A stretch of DNA of 64,000 bases from Bradyrhizobium sp. ARR65 (GTDB taxonomy: Bacteria; Pseudomonadota; Alphaproteobacteria; Rhizobiales; Xanthobacteraceae): positions 62,001-126,000 of the forward strand of contig NZ_AWZU01000008.1 of the NCBI RefSeq assembly GCF_000472385.1, in the 5' to 3' direction. The position numbers were made by a program, and so were the translations under genes. Each line of letters opens with the position of its first letter. Position 1 is the first letter of the stretch. Positions 25,055 to 34,023 of this stretch are shown here, piece by piece. Below the pieces are notes generated by a model that worked only from the letters and a program-made list of their open reading frames with translations, was not told the DNA's origin and did no database searches.

Positions 25055-25061
25055 GGGTCCG

Positions 25062-26123
25062 TCAGCTCTCCGGGGGCAACAGGCGAACGGCGTCGGGCGC
25101 GATCGATAGCCCGACCCGCTCCCCCGCCTTGGCTTGGATCGTATTCGGCGCGTCGATTGTGAGTGGCTTGGGGGCGGCGCCGCTGACGACCAGGCGCTGC
25201 CGGTCGCCGACAAAACTGACGCTATCGATTGTACCTGACAAGTGGGCGCTGTCCGCCGAAGTAACCCCGATCGTTTCGGGGCGGATCATCACGACGGCTT
25301 CCGACAGGTTCTGCGCGCCATGGATTGGCAAGCGTCCTCCTGGCAGCACGAGCTGGCCATTTTCGACGACGGTCTCGAGGATGTTCGCGGCACCAATGAA
25401 TTCGGCGACAAAGCGATTCTGCGGCGCAAAGTAAATCTCGCGCGGCGAGCCGATCTGGGCGATGGCGCCTTTGCGCATGACGACGATGCGGTCGCCGAGT
25501 TCCATGGCTTCCGCCTGATCATGCGTGACATAGATCGCCGTGATCCCGAGCGCGCGCAACAGGCGGTTGAGCTCGCCGCGAAGCCGCTCGCGAAGCGCCG
25601 CATCAAGCGCCGTCAGTGGCTCATCAAGCAAGAGGATGCCGGGCCGGATCGCGACCGCGCGCGCCAATGCGACGCGCTGGCGCTGACCGCCGGAGAGCTG
25701 GTCGATGCGCCGATTTTCCAAGCCTGCGATGTTGGTCAGAGCGACCAGTTCGGCGACGCGCGCCGCACGCTCCGTTTTGGGCATGCCGCGGATCTTCAGG
25801 CCGTAGGCGATGTTCTCCGCGACCGACATATTGGGAAACAGCGCGTAGGATTGAAATACCATGCCGACATTACGGCGCTCGATCGGCAAGGAGGTCATAT
25901 CCTTGCCGTCGAACAGCACCGTCCCGCCGGCATCAGGCTGTTCGAGCCCGGCGATGATCCGCAGCATGGTGGTTTTGCCGCAGCCGGAGGGACCCAGCAG
26001 AACCAGCGTTTCGCCGCGTGCGATCTGGAGCGTCGCGGGCTCGAGCGCGAGCGTACCGTCGGCGAAGGTCTTGCCGCAATTTTTGATGTCCACGGCTGCG
26101 CCGTGTCCGCCGACCGTGCTCAT
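25062..26123 (-). CDS. ABC importer ATPase (PotA/UgpC/FbpC-like)
   Basis: 353 residues. Walker A GPSGCGKTT, Q-loop FQSYALFPNMSV, signature LSGGQRQRVALARA, Walker B ILLLDEP, H-loop VTHDQAEA, then a C-terminal TOBE-type regulatory domain (from about 275). It powers the two permeases encoded upstream; its ATG overlaps the end of the second permease by 4 bp (26120-26123). Confidence 0.93.
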   Translation of the reverse strand: MSTVGGHGAAVDIKNCGKTFADGTLALEPATLQIARGETLVLLGPSGCGKTTMLRIIAGLEQPDAGGTVLFDGKDMTSLPIERRNVGMVFQSYALFPNMSVAENIAYGLKIRGMPKTERAARVAELVALTNIAGLENRRIDQLSGGQRQRVALARAVAIRPGILLLDEPLTALDAALRERLRGELNRLLRALGITAIYVTHDQAEAMELGDRIVVMRKGAIAQIGSPREIYFAPQNRFVAEFIGAANILETVVENGQLVLPGGRLPIHGAQNLSEAVVMIRPETIGVTSADSAHLSGTIDSVSFVGDRQRLVVSGAAPKPLTIDAPNTIQAKAGERVGLSIAPDAVRLLPPES

Positions 26124-26905
26124 CTCGTCTGCTTCCCGTCCGCGAAAAGCTGCATCGCCACCAAAAGCGGAATGATCATGATGAAGAAGATGAGCGTATA
26201 GGCGGAGGCCACTTCCAGCCGCATCGAGGCGTAGCTGTCGGCAAGGCCGATCGGCAATGTCTTGGTCAAGGGTGTGTGCAGCATCCAGGTCAGGTTGAAT
26301 TCGCCAAGCGACAATGTCACCACCATCAGGCTGCCGGCAAGAATACCCGGCACGGCATTGGGGACAATCACGTCGCGGAAGCGCCGCCAGGGCGAGGCGC
26401 CGAGCGAGGCGGCGCCTTCATCGAGGGTCTTGACGTCGACCGTGGCAAACACGGCCATGACCGAACGCACCATGAATGGTATGGTGAAGATGACGTGACC
26501 GACGAGGATGAACAGCCAGGATCGCCGAAATTCGCTGGCGCCGCCATAAGTCAACAACAGGGCCAGCGCGAGAGCCAACCCCGGAATCGCAACGGGCAGC
26601 GTGATCAACTCCTCGATCATCCGTGAAATCTTGCCGCTCCGCACATGCAGCGCGTAGGCCGCCGGGACCCCGGCCAACAGCGTCACCGCGAGTGTCGCAA
26701 GAGCGATCACGTAGGAAAGCAGGATGGTGCCGGCATAGAGCTCCCAGACCTGTGCGACCCATTCCAGCGTCACGCCCGACGCAATACCGCGGAAGTAATT
26801 CACGGTGACGCCGGCGGCGATGGACAGTCCGGCAGGGACGACCAGGAACGCGGCGACGAGCAACGTGAAAAGGAGCTGTCCGGTGAACAGCAGGCGATCA
26901 CGCAT
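26120..26905 (-). CDS. ABC importer permease II (PotC-like)
   Basis: 261 residues from ATG 26905. Six membrane segments; the EAA-type cytoplasmic loop reads DEGAASLGASPWRRFRDVIV. The longer upstream frame overlaps the previous permease and is not used. It overlaps the ATPase start by 4 bp. Confidence 0.88.
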   Translation of the reverse strand: MRDRLLFTGQLLFTLLVAAFLVVPAGLSIAAGVTVNYFRGIASGVTLEWVAQVWELYAGTILLSYVIALATLAVTLLAGVPAAYALHVRSGKISRMIEELITLPVAIPGLALALALLLTYGGASEFRRSWLFILVGHVIFTIPFMVRSVMAVFATVDVKTLDEGAASLGASPWRRFRDVIVPNAVPGILAGSLMVVTLSLGEFNLTWMLHTPLTKTLPIGLADSYASMRLEVASAYTLIFFIMIIPLLVAMQLFADGKQTR

Positions 26906-26909
26906 GGCA

Positions 26910-27725
26910 CTATCCCGCAGCTGCCACCGCGCTGCCGCTGAAGGAACGGGCGAGCGCCAGGATGAACCAGGTGATGACGCCGAGCCCGACCGAGAGCGCA
27001 GCCGAGGTCGCAAAGTTCGCGGCCAATGTGAACTCGGTGTAGATCAGCATCGGCAGCACATCGATATTCGTCGCCAGCGTAAAGGCAGTGCCGAACGCCC
27101 CCATGGCGGTCGCAAAGGCGATGGCACCGGAGGCGACGAAGGCCGGCGCCAGCGCCGGCAACACCACGTCCCGCTGCACCGCCCATGGGCCCGCGCCGAG
27201 CGAACGCGCCGCCTCCTCGAGACCAGGATCGAGCTTCTGCACTGCGGCCATGATGGTGAGGATGACGCGTGGAATCGAGAAGTACAGATAGCCGAGAAAC
27301 AGCCCATAGATCGAATAGGCAAAAACGAGCTTCTGCCCGGTCAGATGGCTCGAGAGATCGCCGATGACGCCTTGCCGGCCGGCGAGGAGAATGATCATGA
27401 ATCCGACCACGACGCCGGGGAAGGCCAGAGGAAAGGTCAGCATCGCGATCAAAATGGAGCGCCCAGGGAAGCGATGACGCTGCAGGAACATGCCGACGAT
27501 CGTCGCCACGATCAGGGTCACCAGGGTGGTGGCGGTCGCCAGCAGCACCGTATTGATCAGCGTGGCGCGGTAGCGCGGCTCGACCAGGATCGCAAGATAT
27601 CCCGCCAGCCCCTGCGGCCCCTCCGCGCCGGTGGCGATCAGCCGTGCCATCGGCAGCAAGAAGAATGCCGCCGTCACCACCGCGAGCGGCAACAGGCACA
27701 GCCCAACAAAGGATCGATGCGACAT
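26910..27725 (-). CDS. ABC importer permease I (PotB-like)
   Basis: 271 residues from ATG 27725. Six membrane segments with the EAA loop EEAARSLGAGPWAVQRDVVL. It forms a heterodimer with permease II, whose start is 4 bp downstream of this stop. It is separated from the binding-protein gene by a hairpin. Confidence 0.9.
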   Translation of the reverse strand: MSHRSFVGLCLLPLAVVTAAFFLLPMARLIATGAEGPQGLAGYLAILVEPRYRATLINTVLLATATTLVTLIVATIVGMFLQRHRFPGRSILIAMLTFPLAFPGVVVGFMIILLAGRQGVIGDLSSHLTGQKLVFAYSIYGLFLGYLYFSIPRVILTIMAAVQKLDPGLEEAARSLGAGPWAVQRDVVLPALAPAFVASGAIAFATAMGAFGTAFTLATNIDVLPMLIYTEFTLAANFATSAALSVGLGVITWFILALARSFSGSAVAAAG

Positions 27726-27731
27726 CAAGAG

Positions 27732-27764
27732 ATGGTGCCTCTGCCCCTAAAGCCGAGGCACCAT
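27732..27764 (-). promoter_or_regulatory. Intercistronic hairpin after binding-protein gene
   Basis: Perfect 10-bp stem (ATGGTGCCTC / GAGGCACCAT) with a 13-base loop in the 45-bp gap between the binding protein and permease I. It is likely an mRNA-stabilising or partial-termination hairpin giving excess binding protein; compare 3995-4017. Confidence 0.6.
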
Positions 27765-27770
27765 ATTGCA

Positions 27771-28778
27771 TCAACGGACCTCGGCCAGATAGCGGTCAAC
27801 GAAGCCCTTTTGCGCGTTTTCCATCTCGCCCCAATCAACGCTCTTGGCGCGCGCATAGTCGCTGTCGGGCAGGAATTTGTTCTTGACTGCCTCAGGCAGT
27901 TCGATGGGACGGGCCGGGCGAAGATAAGCGTTGGTCCAGATCGCCTGCCCCTTGTCCGACAGAAGATAGTCCAGCACCTTCTTCGCCTTTTCCTTGTCGG
28001 GCGCATTCTTGACCAGGCCGACCACGTAAGGGAATACCACGGAGCCTTCGCAGGGGATCACGAACTCGAAATTGCCCTTCTCAGAATATTTCGCGCGATA
28101 GGCGTTGAAGTCATAGTCGAAAAGGATCGGCATCTCGCCTGAGACGACGCGGGCGTAGGACGTCTGCTTTGGAACGATGGGATCGTTCTTGCGCAGCTCC
28201 TTGAAGAAGTTGATCGCGGGGTCGAAGTTGCTGGCAGACCCGCCGAGCGCAAGGTTGACCGCGACCGCCCCGACATAGCCGACCGCAGCCGAGCTTGGAT
28301 CGAGATAGCCGACCATGCCCTTGTAGTCAGGCTTCAAGAGATCCTTCCAGCAGGCCGGCACCGGCTTGCCGCCCAGCGCATCCCTGTTCACGAACAGCCC
28401 GAGCGTGCCCGAATGGATCGTGGTCCAATAACCGTCGGGGTCCTTGAGACCCGCGGGCACCTGGTCCCAATTGACGGGCTTGTAGGGCTCCAGCGCATCC
28501 TGAGCTTTCGCCTTCATGCCGAAATTGACGCCGAAATAGCCGATATCGGCGACCGGATTGTTCTTCTCCGCCAAGATCTGCGCCAGCGCCTGGCCGGAAT
28601 TTTTGTTGTCGTGGGGAATGTCATAGTGAAGATCGGCCTTGATGGCCTTGAGCATGGAAGCCCAATCGGCCCATTCCGGCGGGCAGTTATAGCAGATGAC
28701 ATCGGCCGCCTTCGCCGACTGCCACGGCGCCAGCACGGCCAGCACCAGCAACATCAGGGCAAAACGGATAGGCTTCAT
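27771..28778 (-). CDS. ABC extracellular solute-binding protein (family 1, Fe/putrescine/phospho-compound type)
   Basis: 335 residues from ATG 28778, with a Sec leader ending near SAKAADV. Mature start DVICYNCPPEWADW is unusual in having two cysteines; later motifs (YKGMVGYLDPSSAAVGYVGA) fit periplasmic type II binding proteins of the spermidine/2-aminoethylphosphonate/ferric group. First gene of a five-gene importer operon ending in a phosphodiesterase. Confidence 0.9.
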   Translation of the reverse strand: MKPIRFALMLLVLAVLAPWQSAKAADVICYNCPPEWADWASMLKAIKADLHYDIPHDNKNSGQALAQILAEKNNPVADIGYFGVNFGMKAKAQDALEPYKPVNWDQVPAGLKDPDGYWTTIHSGTLGLFVNRDALGGKPVPACWKDLLKPDYKGMVGYLDPSSAAVGYVGAVAVNLALGGSASNFDPAINFFKELRKNDPIVPKQTSYARVVSGEMPILFDYDFNAYRAKYSEKGNFEFVIPCEGSVVFPYVVGLVKNAPDKEKAKKVLDYLLSDKGQAIWTNAYLRPARPIELPEAVKNKFLPDSDYARAKSVDWGEMENAQKGFVDRYLAEVR

Positions 28779-28901
28779 GCGTAGGCTCCGATATATCGGC
28801 AAGGACCTGAGGGAATGGCCCCCAAGTATAGGCCGCGCATGAAGGTTTTGCGACGGATGCTTTTTTGCTTTGCAACAAAGCTGGGGAGGCTTAGCCGCGG
28901 C

Positions 28902-29357
28902 TCATCGCGGGACGACTGCCGTGGCCTCGATTTCGACCCGGGCTTCCTTCTCGACCAGGCGCACAACCTGCACCAGCGCCATCGCCGGATAATGCGAGCC
29001 GATAATCTCGCGATAGACCTGCCCGAGTTCTTTCAGGCTTGAGAGATACTCGTCCATATCGACGACGTACCAGGTGAGGCGGACCAGATGATCCGGCCGC
29101 GCCCCGCCCTCAGCCAGGATGGCCGTAATATTGCTCAAGCTCTGGCGCACCTGCGGGACAAAACTGGTCGGCAACTGACCCTGGTCGTCCCAGCCGATCA
29201 CACCGCCCGTCACCACAATGCGGCCGTCGGCAGCCACACCATTGGCATAGCCCTTGGGCGTCGGCCAGCCGGCGGGCTGCAGGATCCGCGCCCCCTCGGC
29301 GGGTCCGTCCTTTGCGGTCTGCAGAATCGCGAGGTGAGGTGCTTTCGGCGTGCTCAC
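28902..29357 (-). CDS. RidA family (YjgF) enamine/imine deaminase
   Basis: 151 residues from GTG 29357 (TTG 29363 is an alternative). RidA fold: PKGYANGVAADGRIVVTGGV, then DEYLSSLKELGQVYREI and a C-terminal EKEARVEIEATAVV; the Glu in VEIEATA is the family's conserved position. RidA enzymes hydrolyse reactive enamines and imines. It lies 27 bp after the CoA ligase in the same operon. In the 2-aminobenzoyl-CoA route the ring-reduced intermediate is itself an enamine, so a dedicated deaminase here makes chemical sense (inference). Confidence 0.88.
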   Translation of the reverse strand: MSTPKAPHLAILQTAKDGPAEGARILQPAGWPTPKGYANGVAADGRIVVTGGVIGWDDQGQLPTSFVPQVRQSLSNITAILAEGGARPDHLVRLTWYVVDMDEYLSSLKELGQVYREIIGSHYPAMALVQVVRLVEKEARVEIEATAVVPR

Positions 29358-29384
29358 GAACAATCTTCCATCATACGAGTAGAT

Positions 29385-31070
29385 TCATTCCGCGGCCATG
29401 CCCGGCGAGGTCGCACCGGCCTGCGCCATCTGTCTGAGGGCGAACCGCTTCAATTTGCCGGTCTCGGTCTTCGGTAGCTGCGCGACGAACTCGATCGCCC
29501 GCGGATATTTGTAGGGCGCGATCTCACGCTTGACGTGATCCTGCAAGGCCGCAACAAGCGCGTCGTCGCCGACGAAACCCGAAGTGAGAACGACATAGGC
29601 TTTGACGATCGTGCCGCGCGCCTCGTCTGGCGCACCGATGACGCCACACTCGGCCACGGCTGGATGCGACAACAGTGCTGCTTCCACCTCCGGCCCGGCG
29701 ATGTTGTATCCGGCGGAGATGATCATGTCGTCCGCGCGGGCGACGAAGCAAAAGCGTCCCATTTCGTCGCGAACGAAGGCGTCGCCCGTCAAATTCCAGC
29801 CGTCGCGCACATAGTTCGTCTGCCTGCTGTCGGCGAGATAGCGGCATCCGGTGGGCCCTCGCACCGCCAGCTTGCCGACCGTGCCCGCCGGCTGCTCGTT
29901 CATATCTTCATCGACGACCTTTGCTTCGTACCCGGAAACCGGCCGCCCGGTCGTTGCAGCCACGGCCTCTCCCACACGATTTGTGATGAAGATGTGCAGC
30001 ATCTCGGTGCTGCCAATCCCATCTAAGATCGGCTTGCCGGTCTTCCGTGTCCAGTTTTCGAAGACTGGTGCCGGCAAGGTCTCGCCGGCGGAGACCGCCA
30101 GGCGCAGCGAGGACAGGTCCGCGCCCTTCTCCATTGCCGCCATCATCACGCGATAGGCGGTCGGCGAGGTGAAACAGATCGTGGCCCTGTAGGTTTCGAT
30201 GATCTTGACCATCTCGGGAGGTGACGCGTTTTCCAAGAGCGTGGCCGTGGCACCGAAGCGCAGCGGAAAGATCGCGAGACCGCCGAGTCCGAAGGTAAAT
30301 GCGAGCGGCGGCGAGCCTACGAATACGTCATCCGGCGTGACCTTGAGAACCTCTTTTGCATAGCCATCCGCAATGATCAGGAGATCGCGATGGAAATGCA
30401 TCGTCGCCTTCGGCTCACCCGTTGTGCCTGACGTAAAGCCCAGCAAAGCGACATCGTCTCGCCCAGTCTTGACCGCGTCGAACCGAACCGGTTTGTTCAA
30501 CGCCACGCGATCGAGCTCCGCATCATGGTTCGATGTTCCGTCGAAATTGACGACCTGCTTGAGGAAGCGGCTGGTCTTCGCGCAGGCCACCAGTTCGTCG
30601 GAGATGCGGCTGTCGGTCAATGCAAGTCCGATCTCAGCCTTGTCGACGATTTTAGACAGCTCTCCCGCGCGCAGCATCGGCATGGTGTTGACGACGACGG
30701 CACCGGCCTTTGTTGCCGCAAGCCATGCCGCGACCAGCGCCGGATTGTTGCCGGAGCGGATCAGGACTCGATTGCCGGGCTTGACGCCGTAATTCTCTAC
30801 CAGCGCATGCGCAAGACGGTTCGACCAGTCCGCAAGCTCCTTGTAGGTGCGCTGTCGTCCATTGCCGATCAGCGCAATGCGATCGCCCATCCCCTTCTCG
30901 ACAATGCGGTCGGTCAACTCGACCGCAGCGTTGAGATACTCGGGATATTGAAACTCCGGCCGGTCAAGCAGCAAGGCCGGCCATTGCTGGAATGGCGGAA
31001 GGTTTCGCCGCGTGAAATCATCGACGTGGCCAGATGGGCCAAGGCTCGGAATTTGACCTGACATTTGCAT
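29385..31070 (-). CDS. Benzoate/2-aminobenzoate-CoA ligase-type AMP-forming synthetase
   Basis: 561 residues. AMP-binding core: FTSGTTGEPKATMHFHRD, the GIGSTEMLHIF motif typical of benzoate-CoA ligase relatives, DDMIISAGYNIAGPEVE and the C-terminal catalytic Lys in PKTETGKLKRF. It activates an aryl carboxylate with ATP and CoA. Together with the anthraniloyl-CoA monooxygenase at 35900, 2-aminobenzoate is the best substrate guess; salicylate or benzoate remain possible. A perfect 16-bp operator (31129-31144) precedes it by 58 bp. Confidence 0.9.
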   Translation of the reverse strand: MQMSGQIPSLGPSGHVDDFTRRNLPPFQQWPALLLDRPEFQYPEYLNAAVELTDRIVEKGMGDRIALIGNGRQRTYKELADWSNRLAHALVENYGVKPGNRVLIRSGNNPALVAAWLAATKAGAVVVNTMPMLRAGELSKIVDKAEIGLALTDSRISDELVACAKTSRFLKQVVNFDGTSNHDAELDRVALNKPVRFDAVKTGRDDVALLGFTSGTTGEPKATMHFHRDLLIIADGYAKEVLKVTPDDVFVGSPPLAFTFGLGGLAIFPLRFGATATLLENASPPEMVKIIETYRATICFTSPTAYRVMMAAMEKGADLSSLRLAVSAGETLPAPVFENWTRKTGKPILDGIGSTEMLHIFITNRVGEAVAATTGRPVSGYEAKVVDEDMNEQPAGTVGKLAVRGPTGCRYLADSRQTNYVRDGWNLTGDAFVRDEMGRFCFVARADDMIISAGYNIAGPEVEAALLSHPAVAECGVIGAPDEARGTIVKAYVVLTSGFVGDDALVAALQDHVKREIAPYKYPRAIEFVAQLPKTETGKLKRFALRQMAQAGATSPGMAAE

Positions 31071-31128
31071 CGCCCCTCTTGTTCGGGACCAACACTCAGG
31101 ACGCCCGGCAGCGCTTCATCCTCTAAAC

Positions 31129-31144
31129 ATTTTATACTTAAAAT
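31129..31144. promoter_or_regulatory. Operator palindrome ATTTTA-TACT-TAAAAT
   Basis: Perfect 6-4-6 inverted repeat 58 bp upstream of the CoA ligase start. The same TTTA-N4-TAAA core appears at 38276-38301 and 40089-40100, with half-sites elsewhere in the cluster. Likely bound by the MarR protein of 32030-32524. Confidence 0.7.
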
Positions 31145-31208
31145 AATTCGGCGCAATAGCGGAAAGTTGGGCATTTGACGCCCTTGATGTGGGCGGCGGC
31201 GGATCCGT

Positions 31209-32033
31209 TCAGCGACCGGCCAATTCCTTCAGCCGTGCAACCATCGCCGAATCCGGATCAGCCAAGGGCCCGATCGCGGTAAAATGGTTGGCATCGGCGA
31301 TCGTGCCAAACCGGGTTGCGACACCCGCCTTGCCCCATTGCTCGACGATGGTGCGGCTTTGGCGGAGATATTCCGCGCTTTCACTTTCGCCTATCACCGC
31401 ATCGAGGATCGTCCCCTCTCGCGGCGACCAGAACAATGGACTTGCGGCTCGTGCCGAGGCCTCATTCAGACGCAGCGCCTTGTTGATCGACGTTCCAACC
31501 AGCGGGACGAGATCGAACAGCCCGGAAATGGCGTAGGCCGCGCTAACAAGGTTCCTTGGCAGCTCGGCAGCGATGGTGGGCCAATCCGTCGCCAGCAGAC
31601 AGGCCGCGAGATGGCCGCCCGCGGAATGCCCACTGATCACAAGTGGCCGGCCATGCCGCGCCAGCTCGCGAGTTGCCGCGCGCATTTGCTCAATGATCGC
31701 ACCCACCGTAACAGATGGGCAAAGGTCGTAACTCGGAATGGCGACGCTGACCCCATGCGCATTCAGTCCGCGTGCACAATGGCTGAAGGACGAACCGTCC
31801 AGAGCCTGCCAATAGCCGCCGTGAATGAAGACGACGATCGGGCCGTCTCGATCGCCGCGAAAGAGATCAATCCTGTGACGGGCGCCTGGCCCATAGGCGA
31901 TGGTGCGCGCCGGGTTCTGCTCGCGATACGCAGCGGCATCTCGGGCCCAGCCGGCCATCAGAACTGGATTTTCCGGAACCCGGGCCCGATTGTTGTATTC
32001 GATCTCGTAGTCGATATCCGTCATTTGGCTCAC
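31209..32033 (-). CDS. Alpha/beta hydrolase, HGGYW-type kynurenine formamidase-like
   Basis: 274 residues. FIHGGYWQAL is the HGGxW oxyanion motif of alpha/beta-hydrolase arylformamidases, and the nucleophile elbow is SGHSAGGH, with a late ADANHFTAI giving the catalytic His. These release formate from N-formylkynurenine on the tryptophan-to-anthranilate path, which fits the anthranilate-type genes around it. Its start overlaps the MarR stop by 4 bp, so regulator and hydrolase are co-translated. Another aryl ester or amide substrate is possible. Confidence 0.85.
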   Translation of the reverse strand: MSQMTDIDYEIEYNNRARVPENPVLMAGWARDAAAYREQNPARTIAYGPGARHRIDLFRGDRDGPIVVFIHGGYWQALDGSSFSHCARGLNAHGVSVAIPSYDLCPSVTVGAIIEQMRAATRELARHGRPLVISGHSAGGHLAACLLATDWPTIAAELPRNLVSAAYAISGLFDLVPLVGTSINKALRLNEASARAASPLFWSPREGTILDAVIGESESAEYLRQSRTIVEQWGKAGVATRFGTIADANHFTAIGPLADPDSAMVARLKELAGR

Positions 32034-32524
32034 GGTGCCCGTCGGTTCCCGGCCTTCTGCGCCGACGCTTTTGTCTTCGCCAATAGCCGCATCAATTCGC
32101 GCACGTCTTTGGGCGACAAGTCCGAGAAGATGTCGGCGATCCAGCGCTCATGCTCGGCCGCCATCTTGCGAAATTCCGCGCGACCGATTTTTGTCAAGCG
32201 GATCACCTGAACGCGGCGATCGGTTTCCGACGTGCGCCGGTCGAGATGGCCGGATTCGACCAGACGTTCGACCAGTCCGGTCACGTTGCCGTTCGACACC
32301 ATCATGCGCTTGGACACATCCGACAGGGTCATGCCTTCAGGTGCCTTGTCGAGTTGCGCCATCAAATCGAACCGCGGCAGCGTCACGTCGAAGCGCTCGC
32401 GCAGGCGACTGCGCACCTCACCCTCGATCAACGTCGTGCAGGTCAGAAGCCGCAGCCACAACCGCAGCTCATTGCCGTGATCTTCGGGCAGTTCAACGGC
32501 TTTGGTTTCTGAATCAAGCATCAT
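32030..32524 (-). CDS. MarR family transcriptional regulator
   Basis: 164 residues. Winged helix with LSDVSKRMMVSNGNVTGLVE as recognition region and the wing SETDRRVQVIRLT. MarR proteins of aromatic catabolism repress until they bind the aryl-CoA or acid ligand. It lies centrally in the cluster, divergent from the binding-protein gene. The shared palindromes at 31129, 38276, 40030 and 40089 have the size of MarR operators, making it the candidate regulator. Confidence 0.9.
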   Translation of the reverse strand: MMLDSETKAVELPEDHGNELRLWLRLLTCTTLIEGEVRSRLRERFDVTLPRFDLMAQLDKAPEGMTLSDVSKRMMVSNGNVTGLVERLVESGHLDRRTSETDRRVQVIRLTKIGRAEFRKMAAEHERWIADIFSDLSPKDVRELMRLLAKTKASAQKAGNRRAP

Positions 32525-32590
32525 GACGAATCAACCTGCCAGGAGCCGTGAGCGGCGCCCTGATCTTAAAATTGCCGGCCGGCCAATCAT

Positions 32591-32603
32591 TTTGACCTTC
32601 AAA
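32591..32603. promoter_or_regulatory. Possible operator TTTGA-CCT-TCAAA
   Basis: Perfect 5-3-5 inverted repeat, 66 bp upstream of the MarR start. It is related to but not identical with the TTTA-N4-TAAA sites, and may be the autoregulatory site. Confidence 0.5.
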
Positions 32604-32662
32604 TATCTTGCGTCGCGCCACAAGTCAAAATTGAGCGTTCCCGATCTTGAGCCGGCAGATTC

Positions 32663-32675
32663 TTTAGAGTTCAAA
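32663..32675. promoter_or_regulatory. Possible operator half-site TTTAGAGTTCAAA
   Basis: Resembles the TTTAGACCTCAA site at 40030-40045; located in the same 305-bp divergent region, on the side of the binding-protein gene. The rest of 32525-32829 shows no coding frame. Confidence 0.4.
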
Positions 32676-32829
32676 TAACTGGCGCGGTGCTTGCATGCAT
32701 CCCGTCGCGGCCGCGTAAACTCATTGCCGGTTTGCTTGCGCCGAGAGCCACAGCCGGAATAAGCTTGAGAGCTCGGATCACACCCAGCTCTTTCCGCTCA
32801 GGTCGAGGCCACTGGTCAGGGGAGTTGTC

Positions 32830-34005
32830 ATGAGCAAACAATCGAAGTGGGCCGGATTGGCGATCCTGTTGAGCGCTGTGTCAAGCGCGGCCCTCGCGCA
32901 GGGCAAGATCAAGATTGGCGTCATCGCCACCTTGTCAGGGCCAGCAGCGGTGCTTGGCCAGCAGACGCGCGACGGGTTTGCGCTCGCGGTGAAAGATCTC
33001 GGTGGCAAGATGGGCGGCAAGGATGTCGAGGTCACCGTCGTCGACGACGAGCTCAAGCCTGATGCGGCCGTGACCAAGGTGAAAGGCCTGCTCGAGCGCG
33101 AGAACGTCGATTTTGTCGTTGGTCCGATCTTTTCGAATATTCTGCTCGCGATTCATCGGCCGGTCGTCGACAACAAGACCTTCCTGATCAGTCCCAACGC
33201 CGGTCCTTCGAGCTATGCCGGCAAGGGATGCAACCCATTTTTCTATGTCACCTCGTACCAGAACGACCAGGTGCACGAGATCCTTGGCAAGGTCGCCCAG
33301 GATCGCGGCTACAAGCGGGTCTACTTGCTGGTGCCGAATTATCAGGCGGGACGGGATTCCGCCGCCGGCTTCAAGCTCGACTACAAGGGCGAGATCGTCG
33401 AGGAATCCTACATGCCACTCGGCACGCTGGATTTCCAGCCGGAGCTTTCCAAGATCGCTTCGCTCAAGCCGGACGCGTTATTCACGTTCATGCCCGGCGG
33501 TATGGGCGTGAACCTCGTGAGGCAATACCGTCAGGCCGGGCTCGCTGATACCATCCCGGTGCTGTCCGCTTTCACCGTCGATGAATCGACGCTGCCGGCG
33601 CAGCAGGATGCCGCGGTCGGCATGTTCGGCGGCGCCAACTGGGCGCCCAATCTCGACAATCCCCAGAACAGGAAATTCGTCAGCGCCTATGAAGCAACCT
33701 ATGACAGCGTGCCCGGCACCTATGCCATGCAGGCTTATGACGCCGCGCGGCTGATAGACAGCGCCGTGAAGGCCACCAATGGCGATCTTACCAACAAGGA
33801 TGCCGTCGCATCGGCGCTGAAGAAAGCCGATTTCACCTCGCTGCGCGGCAGCTTCAAATTCAACAGCAATGGTTATCCAATCCAGGACTTTTACCTGACC
33901 AAAGTGGCCAAGCGTCCCGATGGAAGGTTCCAGACTGAAATCGTGCAGAAGGTCTTCGAGAATTACGGCGATCGCTACGCAAAGGATTGCGCGCCGGGCA
34001 ACTGA
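32830..34005 (+). CDS. Liv-type ABC substrate-binding protein, probably for an aromatic acid
   Basis: 391 residues from ATG 32830. Sec leader with cleavage near ALAQ, then GKIKIGVIATLSGPAAVLGQ of the Peripla_BP_6 fold. No permease or ATPase genes accompany it, so it must use a transporter encoded elsewhere. Its divergent promoter is shared with MarR, and the cluster context suggests an aromatic acid such as anthranilate (inference). Confidence 0.9.
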   Translation: MSKQSKWAGLAILLSAVSSAALAQGKIKIGVIATLSGPAAVLGQQTRDGFALAVKDLGGKMGGKDVEVTVVDDELKPDAAVTKVKGLLERENVDFVVGPIFSNILLAIHRPVVDNKTFLISPNAGPSSYAGKGCNPFFYVTSYQNDQVHEILGKVAQDRGYKRVYLLVPNYQAGRDSAAGFKLDYKGEIVEESYMPLGTLDFQPELSKIASLKPDALFTFMPGGMGVNLVRQYRQAGLADTIPVLSAFTVDESTLPAQQDAAVGMFGGANWAPNLDNPQNRKFVSAYEATYDSVPGTYAMQAYDAARLIDSAVKATNGDLTNKDAVASALKKADFTSLRGSFKFNSNGYPIQDFYLTKVAKRPDGRFQTEIVQKVFENYGDRYAKDCAPGN

Positions 34006-34023
34006 GACGAGGGAGGACAACGT

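Noticed and set aside
26805..28142. Plus-strand frame of 445 codons
   Set aside because: Antisense to two permeases and a binding protein; highly charged low-complexity translation.
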